A stretch of 64,000 nucleotides of DNA from Janthinobacterium sp. LM6 (lineage in GTDB: Bacteria > Pseudomonadota > Gammaproteobacteria > Burkholderiales > Burkholderiaceae_D), in the NCBI RefSeq assembly GCF_002002885.1, contig NZ_CP019510.1, forward strand, positions 1 to 64,000. The letters run 5' to 3'. Below the pieces are notes generated by a model. It did not search any database and had not been told where the DNA came from. It was given only the letters and a program-made list of their open reading frames with translations. The position numbers and the translations under genes are program-made. Shown here one piece after another: positions 1 to 11,076 of this stretch (its first letter is position 1; each line of letters starts with the position of its first letter).

Positions 1-52
1 AGCCGTGCGTACGCTTGCGGCGAACGACGGAAGGTTGGTAAGTACGTTTCAT
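1..52 (-). CDS. rpmH: 50S ribosomal protein L34 (5' end only)
   Basis: The reverse strand from position 52 reads MKRTYQPSVVRRKRTHG, the invariant N-terminus of bacterial L34. Only 17 codons are inside the window, so the gene is cut by the window edge, not broken. L34 is a very small basic component of the large ribosomal subunit. It faces away from dnaA, the standard rpmH-dnaA arrangement at the bacterial origin, which supports reading the spacer between them as the origin region. The start is fixed by family identity; the upstream GCGAG is only a weak ribosome binding site. Confidence 0.95.
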   Translation of the reverse strand, partial: MKRTYQPSVVRRKRTHG

Positions 53-183
53 GTTGGTCTCGCTAAAAACAAAAAAAATGCAAAATCGGGTCTGACGTCC
101 CGTCAGTTTTTGGTGCCAATGACAATCGCGCACTTATGCCAAGGCACAAGCTGGCCAATCTCATCGCCCGCTGGAACGCGCAC

Positions 184-294
184 CAAATCTACTACGCGGA
201 GCGATTTGCGGCCTCCGATGCTCACTGTGCCTTCGCACAGTTGCGCGCCTCAGCCACAACTCATCACCGCTCGCTACGATTTGGTACTGCGTCG
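184..294. repeat. Dispersed intergenic inverted repeat, copy A (degenerate)
   Basis: Shares long matching blocks with the element at 42528-42647: an AAATCTACT.GCG block at the left end, GATGCTCAC in the centre, and CCGCTCGCTACGATTT at the right end. The centre holds a small hairpin with arms ACTGTGC (224-230) and GCACAGT (235-241). It is more diverged than the downstream copy and lies inside the putative origin spacer. It codes for nothing recognisable. Confidence 0.65.
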
Positions 295-506
295 TTAATC
301 CACGCTTAGTCCATATTGTCGTTCCAAATGAATAAACACGGAATACGGGCGGGGAACCCTGAATTATTCAGCATATGCCCCCCTCTTGTCAAGGATTGCC
401 GTGATCGCCAAGAAATTTGCGCGCCGGCCCCCATCTGCCGGCAAGGCCCCGCCACAGGCCGCGCCAGCACTGCCTGTGACGGGATAACCGGGGGATAAGT
501 CGCCTC

Positions 507-515
507 TTATGCACA
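507..515 (+). promoter_or_regulatory. DnaA box
   Basis: TTATGCACA matches the TTATNCACA consensus exactly. It is 174 bases upstream of dnaA and 40 bases from a second, inverted box. DnaA boxes here could serve origin unwinding, dnaA autoregulation, or both. Confidence 0.6.
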
Positions 516-554
516 CGGCGCCCCACCCCGCCACACAAAAATAACAGCCGTGCC

Positions 555-563
555 TGTGGATAA
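555..563 (-). promoter_or_regulatory. DnaA box (perfect consensus)
   Basis: TGTGGATAA on the given strand is the exact complement of TTATCCACA, the highest-affinity DnaA box. It lies 126 bases upstream of the dnaA start codon. Confidence 0.7.
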
Positions 564-688
564 CTTTCGCAGTCGGGAGTAGAATAGCGCGTTACGTGTG
601 GCGAGCCCTCGCGCGACGCCGGCCTTGCAACACGGTGAACGCAGGGCAGAATCGATACGCCCTCCCACACCTTTTCACATAGACATAC

Positions 689-2083
689 ATGGATAATTTC
701 TGGCAGGCCTGTTCCGCGCAGTTGGAACTGGAGCTGACACCGCAACAATTCAGTGCGTGGATCAAACCGCTTATCCCTCTCGATTACGAAGAGGGCAAGC
801 TGCGCATTGCTGCGCCCAATCGCTTCAAGCTCGATTGGGTCAAGACCCAGTTCGCCAGCCGCATCACTGCGCTGGCCATTCAGTACTTCGAAGCGCCGAC
901 GGAAGTGCAGTTCGTGCTCGACCCGCGCCTGGCCTTGCCGAAGAAACCCGTCACCGCCAGCACCCCGGCCAGCGATCCGAACGGCGGCGCGCCCAGCGCG
1001 CGCGCCGCGGAGCCGCAGCCGAGCGTGCCGGAACTGAGCATCGGCGCCGCGCCGCGCCGCGAGCAGAGCCGCATCAACACCGACCTGACCTTCGACAGTT
1101 TTGTGACCGGCAAGGCCAACCAGCTGGCGCGCGCCGCCGCCATCCAGGTGGCGAACAATCCGGGCGTGTCGTATAACCCGCTGTTCTTCTACGGCGGCGT
1201 CGGCCTGGGTAAAACCCACTTGATCCACGCCATCGGCAACCAGGTGATGGCCGACAATCCGGGCGCGAAGATCCGCTACATCCACGCAGAACAGTACGTT
1301 CGCGACGTAGTGACCGCTTACCAGCGCAAGGGTTTCGACGACTTCAAGCATTACTATCACTCGCTCGACATGCTGCTGATCGATGATATCCAGTTCTTTG
1401 GCGGCAAGAGCCGCACGCAGGAAGAGTTTTTCTATGCGTTCGAGGCATTAATTGCCGCAAAGAAACAGATCATCATCACCTCGGATACGTATCCGAAGGA
1501 AATCACGGGCATGGACGACCGCCTGATCTCGCGCTTCGACTCGGGCCTGACGGTGGCCATCGAACCGCCGGAACTGGAAATGCGCGTGGCCATTCTGTTG
1601 AAAAAAGCCAAACAGGAAGGCGTGACCTTCTCCGACGACGTGGCCTTCTTTGTCGCCAAGCACTTGCGTTCGAACGTGCGCGAACTGGAAGGCGCGCTGC
1701 GCAAAATTCTGGCGTACTCGCGTTTCCATGGCAAAGACATCACGATTGATATCGTCAAGGAAGCCCTGAAGGACTTGCTGTCGGTGCAGAATCGCCAGAT
1801 TTCCGTGGAAAACATCCAGAAAACGGTGGCCGACTTCTTCAATATCAAGGTTGCCGACATGTATTCGAAGCGCCGCCCCGCGAATATCGCCCGGCCGCGC
1901 CAGATCGCCATGTACCTGGCCAAGGAATTGACACAGAAGAGCCTGCCGGAAATCGGCGAGCTGTTCGGCGGCCGCGACCACACCACGGTGCTGCATGCCG
2001 TGCGCAAGATCGCGCTGGACCGCACCAAGAACCCGGAATGCAACCATGAATTGCATGTGCTGGAACAAACGTTAAAAGGCTAA
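689..2083 (+). CDS. dnaA: Chromosomal replication initiator protein DnaA
   Basis: DnaA binds origin boxes, oligomerises with ATP and opens the duplex to load the DnaB helicase. The 464-residue product has the four expected domains: an N-terminal helicase-interaction domain beginning [13 protein letters not shown], a proline/alanine-rich linker (about 90-130), an AAA+ core with Walker [11 protein letters not shown] and Walker B LLIDDIQF, and a C-terminal DNA-binding domain with the signature [15 protein letters not shown]. The length fits the family. The ATG at 689 matches the conserved N-terminus although no strong ribosome binding site precedes it. It is followed by dnaN after 141 bases. Confidence 0.98.
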   Translation: MDNFWQACSAQLELELTPQQFSAWIKPLIPLDYEEGKLRIAAPNRFKLDWVKTQFASRITALAIQYFEAPTEVQFVLDPRLALPKKPVTASTPASDPNGGAPSARAAEPQPSVPELSIGAAPRREQSRINTDLTFDSFVTGKANQLARAAAIQVANNPGVSYNPLFFYGGVGLGKTHLIHAIGNQVMADNPGAKIRYIHAEQYVRDVVTAYQRKGFDDFKHYYHSLDMLLIDDIQFFGGKSRTQEEFFYAFEALIAAKKQIIITSDTYPKEITGMDDRLISRFDSGLTVAIEPPELEMRVAILLKKAKQEGVTFSDDVAFFVAKHLRSNVRELEGALRKILAYSRFHGKDITIDIVKEALKDLLSVQNRQISVENIQKTVADFFNIKVADMYSKRRPANIARPRQIAMYLAKELTQKSLPEIGELFGGRDHTTVLHAVRKIALDRTKNPECNHELHVLEQTLKG

Positions 2084-2224
2084 GCGCCGCTTGGGCAAGG
2101 CTGGCTCAAAACGTGCTTTACCCTTATTATCTGGGAGAGCGCCGCAGCCGGCCTGCCGGGGCTCCCCTTGCAATGATTGTTAAATTACTACGTTAAACTT
2201 CATACCTATACATTGAGGATAAAT

Positions 2225-3331
2225 ATGCAATTGGTCAAAACCACCCGAGATACCCTTCTCCGGCCACTGCAGATCGTGAGCGGTATTGTCGAGCGTCGGC
2301 ACACTATGCCGATTCTGGCCAATATCCTCATCCGCAAAGACGGTGAAAATGTCTCCTTCCTGTCGACCGACACCGAAGTGCAGATCACCACGCACGCGGA
2401 AATCGGTTCCGGCGCGGACGTCACCGGCACCACCGTGGCCGCGCGCAAGCTGCTCGACATCCTGCGCGCCCTGCCCGAATCGGGCGACGTCACGATGACC
2501 CTGCTCAACAAGCGCCTGACCGTGCAAACGGGCAAGTCGCGCTTCGCGCTGCAAACCCTGGCAGCGGAAGAGTTTCCAACCGTGCAACAAGCGGAAAGCT
2601 ACAACGCGTCCGTCACCCTGCCCCAGAAAACCTTGAAGCACCTGTTCAACATGGTGCATTTCTCGATGGCGCAGCAAGACATCCGCTACTACCTGAACGG
2701 CTTGCTGCTGGTTCTGGATGGCAATAATGTCATCGCCGTGGCCACCGACGGCCACCGCCTGGCGTTTTGCCAGGTGGCTACCGAGCAGACATTTGCGCGC
2801 CAGGAAGTGATTATTCCGCGCAAAACCATCATCGAACTGCAGCGCCTGCTGGAAGAGAACGATGAGCCGGTGCAGCTGGACATCGCCGCCAACCAGGTGA
2901 AACTGACCTTTGCCGACATCGAGCTGATCTCGAAGCTGGTGGAAGGCAAGTTCCCCGACTACACGCGCGTGATTCCTAAAGGCTACAAAAACGACTTCAC
3001 CATCGGCCGCGATGAACTGCTGCGCTCGCTGCAACGTGCCGCTATCATGACCAGCGACAAGTTCAAGGGCGTGCGCTGCATCATCACCCCGGGCAGCATG
3101 AAGATCAGCTCGACCAATGCGGACCAGGAAGAAGCCGTCGAAGAGCTGGAAATCGACTACGGCGGCGATTCCGTCGACATCGGCTTCAACGTGACGTATC
3201 TGCTGGACGTGCTGAACAACCTGAAATGCGAATACGTCAACATCGCGCTGGGCGACTCGAACTCGTCCGCCCTGATCTCCATCCCTGACAATGCGGACTT
3301 CAAGTACGTTGTCATGCCGATGCGCATTTAA
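2225..3331 (+). CDS. dnaN: DNA polymerase III beta subunit (sliding clamp)
   Basis: The dimeric clamp encircles DNA and tethers polymerase III. The 368-residue protein starts MQLVKTTRDTLLRPLQIV and ends YVVMPMRI, both typical of bacterial beta clamps, and has the full length for three clamp domains. An in-frame extension reaches further upstream, but the ATG at 2225 has a GAGGA ribosome binding site eight bases before it and matches the family N-terminus. It lies between dnaA and gyrB in the conserved origin cluster. Confidence 0.98.
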   Translation: MQLVKTTRDTLLRPLQIVSGIVERRHTMPILANILIRKDGENVSFLSTDTEVQITTHAEIGSGADVTGTTVAARKLLDILRALPESGDVTMTLLNKRLTVQTGKSRFALQTLAAEEFPTVQQAESYNASVTLPQKTLKHLFNMVHFSMAQQDIRYYLNGLLLVLDGNNVIAVATDGHRLAFCQVATEQTFARQEVIIPRKTIIELQRLLEENDEPVQLDIAANQVKLTFADIELISKLVEGKFPDYTRVIPKGYKNDFTIGRDELLRSLQRAAIMTSDKFKGVRCIITPGSMKISSTNADQEEAVEELEIDYGGDSVDIGFNVTYLLDVLNNLKCEYVNIALGDSNSSALISIPDNADFKYVVMPMRI

Positions 3332-3335
3332 AACA

Positions 3336-3362
3336 GGGGTCGGACCCGTCGGGTCCGACCCC
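3336..3362. repeat. GGGGTC-type palindromic repeat 1
   Basis: A perfect inverted repeat with 12-base arms GGGGTCGGACCC / GGGTCCGACCCC and a 3-base loop, four bases after the dnaN stop. A near-identical palindrome lies 51 bases on. Palindromes of this kind are abundant in Oxalobacteraceae and other betaproteobacteria and behave like REP elements. The stem could also slow transcription leaving dnaN, but there is no T-run. Confidence 0.8.
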
Positions 3363-3413
3363 AGCATTTCGTTGAGGTGAATGTAACGTCACCTAGAAGC
3401 CCAGTAAAAAACT

Positions 3414-3440
3414 GGGGTCAGACCCACCGGGTCTGACCCC
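3414..3440. repeat. GGGGTC-type palindromic repeat 2
   Basis: A perfect inverted repeat with arms GGGGTCAGACCC / GGGTCTGACCCC around ACC. It differs from the first copy at one symmetric position pair and in the loop, so both arms changed together, indicating conserved pairing. It ends 23 bases before the gyrB start codon and therefore probably lies in the gyrB leader. Confidence 0.8.
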
Positions 3441-3448
3441 GTAGTTAA

Positions 3449-5962
<2,514 letters not shown>

Positions 5963-5993
5963 GCCAGCTTCCCTGGTTTGCGTGACAGCCAAG

Positions 5994-6021
5994 GCGGCCC
6001 TCTTCAGGGCCGCTTTTTTTA
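5994..6021 (+). terminator. Intrinsic terminator of gyrB
   Basis: Stem GCGGCCCT (5994-6001) / AGGGCCGC (6006-6013) with a four-base loop, followed directly by a run of seven T. It starts 31 bases after the gyrB stop and ends the origin transcription block. Confidence 0.9.
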
Positions 6022-6046
6022 TGCCTGTCAGAATCCTGCCGTCCTA

Positions 6047-6090
6047 TTGACATACTTGCTTTAAGCAAGCAATAATCTGCCATAAGCAAG
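6047..6090 (+). promoter_or_regulatory. Promoter and palindromic operator of the MarR-GNAT gene
   Basis: TTGACA (6047-6052) is a consensus -35 element; AATAAT (6071-6076) lies 18 bases on as a -10. Between them is a perfect palindrome CTTGCT-TTA-AGCAAG (6055-6069), and a second TAAGCAAG half-site follows at 6083-6090. An operator lying inside the promoter spacer suits repression by the MarR-type product of the gene it precedes. The autoregulation is inferred. Confidence 0.65.
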
Positions 6091-6106
6091 TAAATGGAGG
6101 TATCAC

Positions 6107-7039
6107 ATGCAGGCGGAGCAACTCGGCGAACGCACGGAGATCGTGCGTCGTTTTAATCGTTTCTATACGCGCCAGATTGGCGTGCTGCATGAACACTTGC
6201 TGGACAGCGCATTTTCTCTGACGGAGGTGCGCATCCTGTATGAATTGGCGCACCGGGAGCAACTGACCAGCGCGGACCTGTGCCGCGAGCTGGGCTTGAA
6301 CGCAGGGTATCTGAGCCGGGTCATTGCCGGGTTCGAAAAGCAGGGGCTGATCGCGAAGACGCGCTCGCCGACGGATGCGCGCGCGGCGCAATTGCAGCTG
6401 ACCGAACAGGGACAGCACACCCTCGCGCCCCTGGTCGAGGCATCGCGGCGCGAAGTGGCGGCCATGCTGGAACGCTTGCCGCCAACGGCGCAGCAGGAGC
6501 TGGTCGCCGCCATGGAGCAAATCCAGGGTTTGCTGGGGGAGCCATCGCCCAGCTCATCGCCCAGCTATATCCTGCGCAATCCGCAGCCGGGCGACATGGG
6601 CTGGATCATCCACCGGCAAGCCGTGCTGTATGCGCAGGAATATGGCTGGAACAATGAATACGAGGCGCTCGTTGCCGACATCCTCGCCAAGTTCGTGCGG
6701 GAATTCAATCCTGCCCGTGAGCGCTGCTGGATCGCCGAGAAGGACGGCAAGGTGATCGGTTCGGTCTTCATCGTGCGCCAGGACGACACGACGGCCAAGC
6801 TGCGCCTGCTGTATGTCGATCCCTGCGCGCGGGGCCTGGGCATCGGCAGCCGTCTGGTCGACGAGTGCCTGCGCTTCAGCCGCCAGGTCGGCTACACGAA
6901 CATGGTGTTGTGGACCAACAGCATCCTCACCGATGCGCGCCGCATCTACGACAGGGCCGGCTTCCAGTTGGTCGAGGAAGAGACGCATCACAGCTTTGGC
7001 AAGGAATTGATCGGCCAGGTGCTGGCGCGCGAGCTGTGA
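6107..7039 (+). CDS. MarR-family regulator fused to a GNAT acetyltransferase
   Basis: The 310-residue protein joins two domains. Residues about 1-145 form a winged-helix MarR domain (FSLTEVRILYELAHR, then a recognition-helix region LGLNAGYLSRVIAGFEKQGL and wing TRSPTDARAAQLQLT). Residues about 155-310 form a GNAT N-acetyltransferase with the acetyl-CoA loop CARGLGIGSRLVDECL and the C-terminal IYDRAGFQLVEEE motif. Such fusions are a known bifunctional architecture, but the acetylated substrate is unknown. A TGGAGG ribosome binding site precedes the ATG, and a palindrome sits within the promoter. It stands alone, without a co-transcribed target gene. Confidence 0.9.
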   Translation: MQAEQLGERTEIVRRFNRFYTRQIGVLHEHLLDSAFSLTEVRILYELAHREQLTSADLCRELGLNAGYLSRVIAGFEKQGLIAKTRSPTDARAAQLQLTEQGQHTLAPLVEASRREVAAMLERLPPTAQQELVAAMEQIQGLLGEPSPSSSPSYILRNPQPGDMGWIIHRQAVLYAQEYGWNNEYEALVADILAKFVREFNPARERCWIAEKDGKVIGSVFIVRQDDTTAKLRLLYVDPCARGLGIGSRLVDECLRFSRQVGYTNMVLWTNSILTDARRIYDRAGFQLVEEETHHSFGKELIGQVLAREL

Positions 7040-7216
7040 CGCTTACTGTGGCGGCGGCAGGACACTGGCCGCCGTTTTCCTCGCCCCAGTCACCATTTCC
7101 CCCAAGAAACCAGTACACTAGTTCCTGAGCGCAACTAATTTTGTGCGCGCGCCATGCCGCCTGCCGTTGCCGGGAGGCGTCCCTGCCGCAAGGCGTGTTG
7201 TCTCTGGACAAATGCA

Positions 7217-8278
7217 ATGTTCACTTCGCGCAGCCTGTCTCCTGCCTTCTATTACCTGTTCTTTTCAGGAGAACGGGAGCAGCAGCAGCGCTTTTTCAAG
7301 GAACTGCATTTCATTTCGATAGCTATCCTGACGTTTGGCCTGGCTTGCTGGCTGGTCACGTTCAGCCTGACTTTGCCGCGCGCTTCGCTCGATCATGCGC
7401 AGGCGGCGCTGGGCTTGACGGGCATGCTGGTCGGGCTGCTGCTGACCGTGTATGCGAAGTCCTTGCAGGCCATCATCGCCAGCGGCACCATCAGCGTGCT
7501 GTTCATCGCTTTCAGCTTTCGCGTGCTGATGCTGGGCACGGAAGATCCCGCTTTCTGGGTCTTACCGCTGGGCGTGATGATCACCCTGACGACGGCGCCC
7601 ATCTTCAGCGGCATCGCGTATTACCTGGGCGTATCGCTGTGCGTGTGGGCCATCCTGGGGCTGGGGCAATTTCCCGTGCATGCGGGCCAGGCCGACCAGC
7701 ATTGGCCCGTGCTGGCCGTCACCATCAGCGTGATCATCGGCCTGGCGCTGAATATCTATTTTCTCGTCTTGCGCATCCACAACTACCGCGCCCAGCGCGA
7801 GCTGGCGACGATGGCCTACAAGGATGGCTTGACCGGGCTCAACAACCGACGCATGTTTACGCAAAGCGCCCGCACCTTGCAGCGCACGGCGCATACGCCC
7901 GCGTATTTCCTGATGATCGACATCGACGACTTCAAGCAGATCAACGACGTGTACGGCCATGACGTGGGCGACGAAGTGCTGAAAAAGATCGCCGAGGTGA
8001 TCGGTGAACTGTCGGGCGAGCACCTGTGCGGCCGCCTGGGCGGCGAGGAGTTCGCCGTCATTTACCTGGGTGAAAAGAACGCCGCCTGCGCCTTTGCCGC
8101 GCAGCTGGTCGACAGCGTCGAGGCGGCTTTCGTGCCGGAGCGCAAGGTATCCGTCAGCATCGGCATGGCGGAACTGATCAAGGAGGCCGACTTGTCGCAC
8201 AGCTACCGGCGCGCCGATGAATCCTTGTACCAGGCCAAGAAAAGCGGCAAAAACCGCTACGTGCTCAACGCCGCCTGA
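7217..8278 (+). CDS. Membrane-anchored diguanylate cyclase (GGEEF)
   Basis: The 353-residue protein has about six hydrophobic helices in its first 190 residues and a C-terminal GGDEF domain. The domain shows MAYKDGLTGLNNRR, the metal-binding IDIDDFKQIND motif and an intact active site GGEEF (275-279), so it should synthesise cyclic-di-GMP from two GTP. The RxxD inhibitory site normally about ten residues before the active site is not present, so product inhibition at the I-site is not expected. The membrane part is not a recognised named sensor domain. The start at 7217 is chosen for its length; an upstream in-frame ATG at 7154 would add 21 residues lacking membrane character. Confidence 0.9.
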   Translation: MFTSRSLSPAFYYLFFSGEREQQQRFFKELHFISIAILTFGLACWLVTFSLTLPRASLDHAQAALGLTGMLVGLLLTVYAKSLQAIIASGTISVLFIAFSFRVLMLGTEDPAFWVLPLGVMITLTTAPIFSGIAYYLGVSLCVWAILGLGQFPVHAGQADQHWPVLAVTISVIIGLALNIYFLVLRIHNYRAQRELATMAYKDGLTGLNNRRMFTQSARTLQRTAHTPAYFLMIDIDDFKQINDVYGHDVGDEVLKKIAEVIGELSGEHLCGRLGGEEFAVIYLGEKNAACAFAAQLVDSVEAAFVPERKVSVSIGMAELIKEADLSHSYRRADESLYQAKKSGKNRYVLNAA

Positions 8279-8625
8279 ACGCCGCCGTCCGGCGTGGCAT
8301 CAAGCAGCGCCAGCAAGGCTTGCGGCGCAATCTTCCACGGGTCGCGCCGCTCGGGGTCCACCTCATACCAGCTGTCCTGGCCACCGATCTTGAGGATGGT
8401 CAAGGCAATGTCCTTGCTCTCGAAGAAGGCCAGCATGCGGCGGATCAAACGGCTCACCCTGGCGTGGTCTTCCTGGTACAAAGAACAGGTATAGAAGCAG
8501 CCCTTTTCTCCCATGCGCAACATCCTGGCCGCGCCGAGGCGCGATTGGAGCACGTACTTGTGCAAGAACTCGATCACTTCCTCATCGTCGACGGGAATAC
8601 TGCAGGAAATGGTGATTTTGGCCAT
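8257..8625 (-). CDS. Small hypothetical protein
   Basis: A 122-residue protein beginning MAKITISCSIPVDDEEVIEF. It is mostly alpha/beta in appearance with charged segments (ERRDPWKIAP near the end), and has no signal peptide or membrane helix. The family is not recognised. Its 3' end overlaps the 3' end of the convergent diguanylate cyclase gene by 22 bases. The start was placed at the ATG after which the sequence becomes protein-like; upstream extension overlaps the divergent gene at 8750 and looks non-coding. Confidence 0.65.
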   Translation of the reverse strand: MAKITISCSIPVDDEEVIEFLHKYVLQSRLGAARMLRMGEKGCFYTCSLYQEDHARVSRLIRRMLAFFESKDIALTILKIGGQDSWYEVDPERRDPWKIAPQALLALLDATPDGGVQAALST

Positions 8626-8749
8626 GACAATGGGGGACAGTGATTCAATAGCCAAGCTTAGCAGAAAGCGTTTCATTCCTGAAATGCTAAGATCGCGGCC
8701 CGCGCATGCCGGCAAGCCCTTCGGCATGGCGTCTCGACAAGGATTGCCA

Positions 8750-9760
8750 TTGAATACCCCCGGAAAAATCACTGTTCGCATGCTGTCGCTGTGCGCCGCC
8801 CTGTGCCTGCCGCTGTCCAGCATGGCGCAAGCCATTCCCGCCGAGGATGCCGCCTTCGTGGCCGCCACCGTGCCCGTGCCGTCGCCGCCGCTGCGCCTGA
8901 GCGCGCATCCCGAAATCCGCGCCGACGTCTTGAAACTGCTGGGCTACGCGCGCGGCAGCTATACGCAGGGCAACACCCTGATCGCGCGCCAGGTGCTCGA
9001 CAGCATGCAGTCGCTTGACGACATCACGCGCACCATGCTGCCCGACGGGCGCTCCGTGCTGGCCTCCATCGATGCCGGCACGCACGGTGCATGGCGCGCC
9101 GCCATGCTGTTCGATCCGCAACGCAAGCTGCTGGCCCTGGGCCTCGTCAACGGCCATTGCCGGGCCGCCATCGGCGACGCCGCCCCCGCCTGCCTGCCGT
9201 CCACGCACGCCGTGCTGACGGTGTTCCTGCCACCGGGAGCAGAGGACGAGATGGCCGCGCCGCTGCTCGTCTGGGCGCGGCAGTTGCCGGCCATGCTGGC
9301 ACAGGCAGCGCCGGAACAGCGGCAAAGCATTGCTGCGGTGGAATACATCACGACGCGCCCCGGCCAGCCCGGCTGGGAGCCGCGCGACGTGCCGCCCGGC
9401 TTTCCCGCCAGCTTGCTGCACCTGCTGTTGCCGAATGCGGAGCTCAACAGCAGTTCCAGCGGCGGCAAGCTCATCGCGCCGGCGGGCCTGGCCGGTTTAC
9501 CCATGCGCACGCCCAAGGAAGCGGCCGAGGCCGGCGACGCGCCCCTGCCCGATGCCAGCATCACCCTGCGCAGCTATGCCGATTTCCACTGGGTGCTCAA
9601 CACCTACGCCAAGCTGGCCAAGGGCGCGCAAGTGAAGGGCCATGACGACAAGGTCGTGTTCACGGGCAACGATGCGAGCGGCCGCTATACGGTCACCTTG
9701 CGCGAACCCAACAAGGACGATGGCGTCTTCATCACCGTCGCCAGCTGGCGGCCCCAATAA
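8750..9760 (+). CDS. Secreted protein of unknown function
   Basis: About 336 residues with a signal peptide ending SSMAQA before IPAEDAAF, so export is expected. The mature part contains regions rich in leucine and proline and ends VTLREPNKDDGVFITVASW. No family is recognised. The TTG at 8750 is chosen because AAGGA lies just upstream and gives a normal signal peptide; ATG codons at 8726 (longer) and 8780 (shorter) are alternatives. It runs towards the AI-2E family transporter gene, 163 bases on, and could be co-transcribed. Confidence 0.7.
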   Translation: MNTPGKITVRMLSLCAALCLPLSSMAQAIPAEDAAFVAATVPVPSPPLRLSAHPEIRADVLKLLGYARGSYTQGNTLIARQVLDSMQSLDDITRTMLPDGRSVLASIDAGTHGAWRAAMLFDPQRKLLALGLVNGHCRAAIGDAAPACLPSTHAVLTVFLPPGAEDEMAAPLLVWARQLPAMLAQAAPEQRQSIAAVEYITTRPGQPGWEPRDVPPGFPASLLHLLLPNAELNSSSSGGKLIAPAGLAGLPMRTPKEAAEAGDAPLPDASITLRSYADFHWVLNTYAKLAKGAQVKGHDDKVVFTGNDASGRYTVTLREPNKDDGVFITVASWRPQ

Positions 9761-9923
9761 GCGGGGGGAGAACCGGGAAAGCATTGCTATTACGCACAAG
9801 GGCATGGCATTTTGGCATTTTGCGGTATGATTTCCGGCCGTGCGGCGCGGCCCGGTCCCTGCCTTGCCCACCCTGCCCTTCAAGCCAGTCACGCTTGCGT
9901 CGCATCCTGCCCTAAGGAGTCAT

Positions 9924-11075
9924 ATGTTCGGTTTTAACTTGCGCGTTGCCAAGATGGTGTGGACGGCTTTCCTCATCGCCTTCCTGCTCTTTCTTACCTA
10001 CAAGGTTTCGTCGACCCTGATCGTCGTGGTCTTTGCCATTTTCTTCAGCTACCTCGTGTATCCGCTGATCGGCCTGCTCGAACGCCATGGCCCGAAACGC
10101 TTGCCGCGCACGGCCAATATCGGCATCGTCTTCCTGGTGGTGATCTTGCTGGTGGCGGTGCTGGGCTCCATCTTTGGCGCCCGCATCGAGGAAGAGGCGA
10201 TCAAGCTCAGCGATCAATTGCCGACCTTGCTCAAAGGCAACAACTTTGCCGAGCGCATTCCTTTGCCGGAATTCATGGAACCGTTGCGCGCGCGCCTGCT
10301 GTCATTCATGCAGACGCAGCTGAGCAGCGGTACGGGACAAGCCATGCCGCTGGCGAAGGAATTGGGCTTGACCGTCATGCATGCGGCCAGCAACCTGATC
10401 TATCTGGTGCTGGTGCCCGTGCTGAGCTTTTTGCTGATCAAGGAAGGACCGGACATGCGCGACGGCTTGCTGTCCCTGCTGAACCGTCCCAACAAGAAAC
10501 TCTGGGGCGCCATCATCGACGACCTCGACATCTTGCTGTCGCGCTATGTGCGCGCCCTGCTGCTGTTGTCGATCGCCACCTTTGTGTCCTACAGCATCGC
10601 CTTTTCTCTGATGGGCGTTCCGTACAGCCTGCTGCTGGCCGGCGCCGCCGCCTTGCTGGAATTCATCCCGTTTGCCGGCCCGCTGGCGGCCGCCGTCATC
10701 GCCGTGGTCGTGGCCGGTTTCAGCGGCTTCGAGCACGTGTTCTGGCTGATCGGCTTTATCGCCGCCTACCGCTTGTTCCAGGATTACGTCGTCAACCCGT
10801 ACCTGATGAGCGAAGGCGTGGAAGTGAGCCCGCTGATGGTGATCGTCGGCTTGCTGGCCGGCGACCAGCTGGGGGGCGTGGTGGGCATCTTCCTGTCCGT
10901 GCCCGTGATGGCGGCCATCAAGATCATCTTCGTGCGCGCCCGGGCGGCGCTGCAAGCGCGCCATGATGCACTGGAGAAAGCGGAACAGGCGGCAGAGGAA
11001 GCGCGCGCCCAGGCCCTGGCCGAGGCGGCGCGATTGCAGGAACAGGGCAGCAAAGTTGCCCTGGAAGCGCAGTAA
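9924..11075 (+). CDS. AI-2E family transporter (PerM/YhhT-like)
   Basis: A 383-residue polytopic inner-membrane protein with about eight hydrophobic helices and a charged, alanine/glutamate-rich C-terminal tail. The segments LLEFIPFAGPLAAAVIAVV and YVVNPYLMSEGVEVSPLMV are the family landmarks of the DUF20/AI-2E exporters. The family includes TqsA of E. coli, but most members move unidentified substrates, so autoinducer transport should not be assumed. CTAAGGAGT precedes the ATG at 9924 with good spacing. It ends one base before a convergent chemoreceptor gene. Confidence 0.9.
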   Translation: MFGFNLRVAKMVWTAFLIAFLLFLTYKVSSTLIVVVFAIFFSYLVYPLIGLLERHGPKRLPRTANIGIVFLVVILLVAVLGSIFGARIEEEAIKLSDQLPTLLKGNNFAERIPLPEFMEPLRARLLSFMQTQLSSGTGQAMPLAKELGLTVMHAASNLIYLVLVPVLSFLLIKEGPDMRDGLLSLLNRPNKKLWGAIIDDLDILLSRYVRALLLLSIATFVSYSIAFSLMGVPYSLLLAGAAALLEFIPFAGPLAAAVIAVVVAGFSGFEHVFWLIGFIAAYRLFQDYVVNPYLMSEGVEVSPLMVIVGLLAGDQLGGVVGIFLSVPVMAAIKIIFVRARAALQARHDALEKAEQAAEEARAQALAEAARLQEQGSKVALEAQ

Positions 11076-11076
11076 C

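Larger units (their letters stand above)
53..688. other. rpmH-dnaA spacer, probable oriC and dnaA promoter region
   Basis: A 636-base gene-free stretch between rpmH and dnaA, the usual position of oriC in betaproteobacteria. It contains a TTATGCACA DnaA-box match at 507-515 and a perfect TTATCCACA box on the reverse strand at 555-563, both within 190 bases of the dnaA start. An A-rich tract lies at 66-84 beside rpmH. Two strong boxes is few for a full origin; weaker boxes may exist that were not scored. The same spacer also carries a copy of a dispersed inverted repeat (184-294). No credible protein-coding gene is visible here. Confidence 0.6.

Noticed and set aside
5..298. A 97-codon open frame in the origin spacer
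   Set aside because: It runs antisense to rpmH and across a dispersed repeat; no protein-like features.
7050..7078. GGCGGC/GCCGCC hairpin with TTTT as a terminator after the MarR-GNAT gene
   Set aside because: Only six-base arms with a 12-base loop and four T; too weak to list as a terminator.
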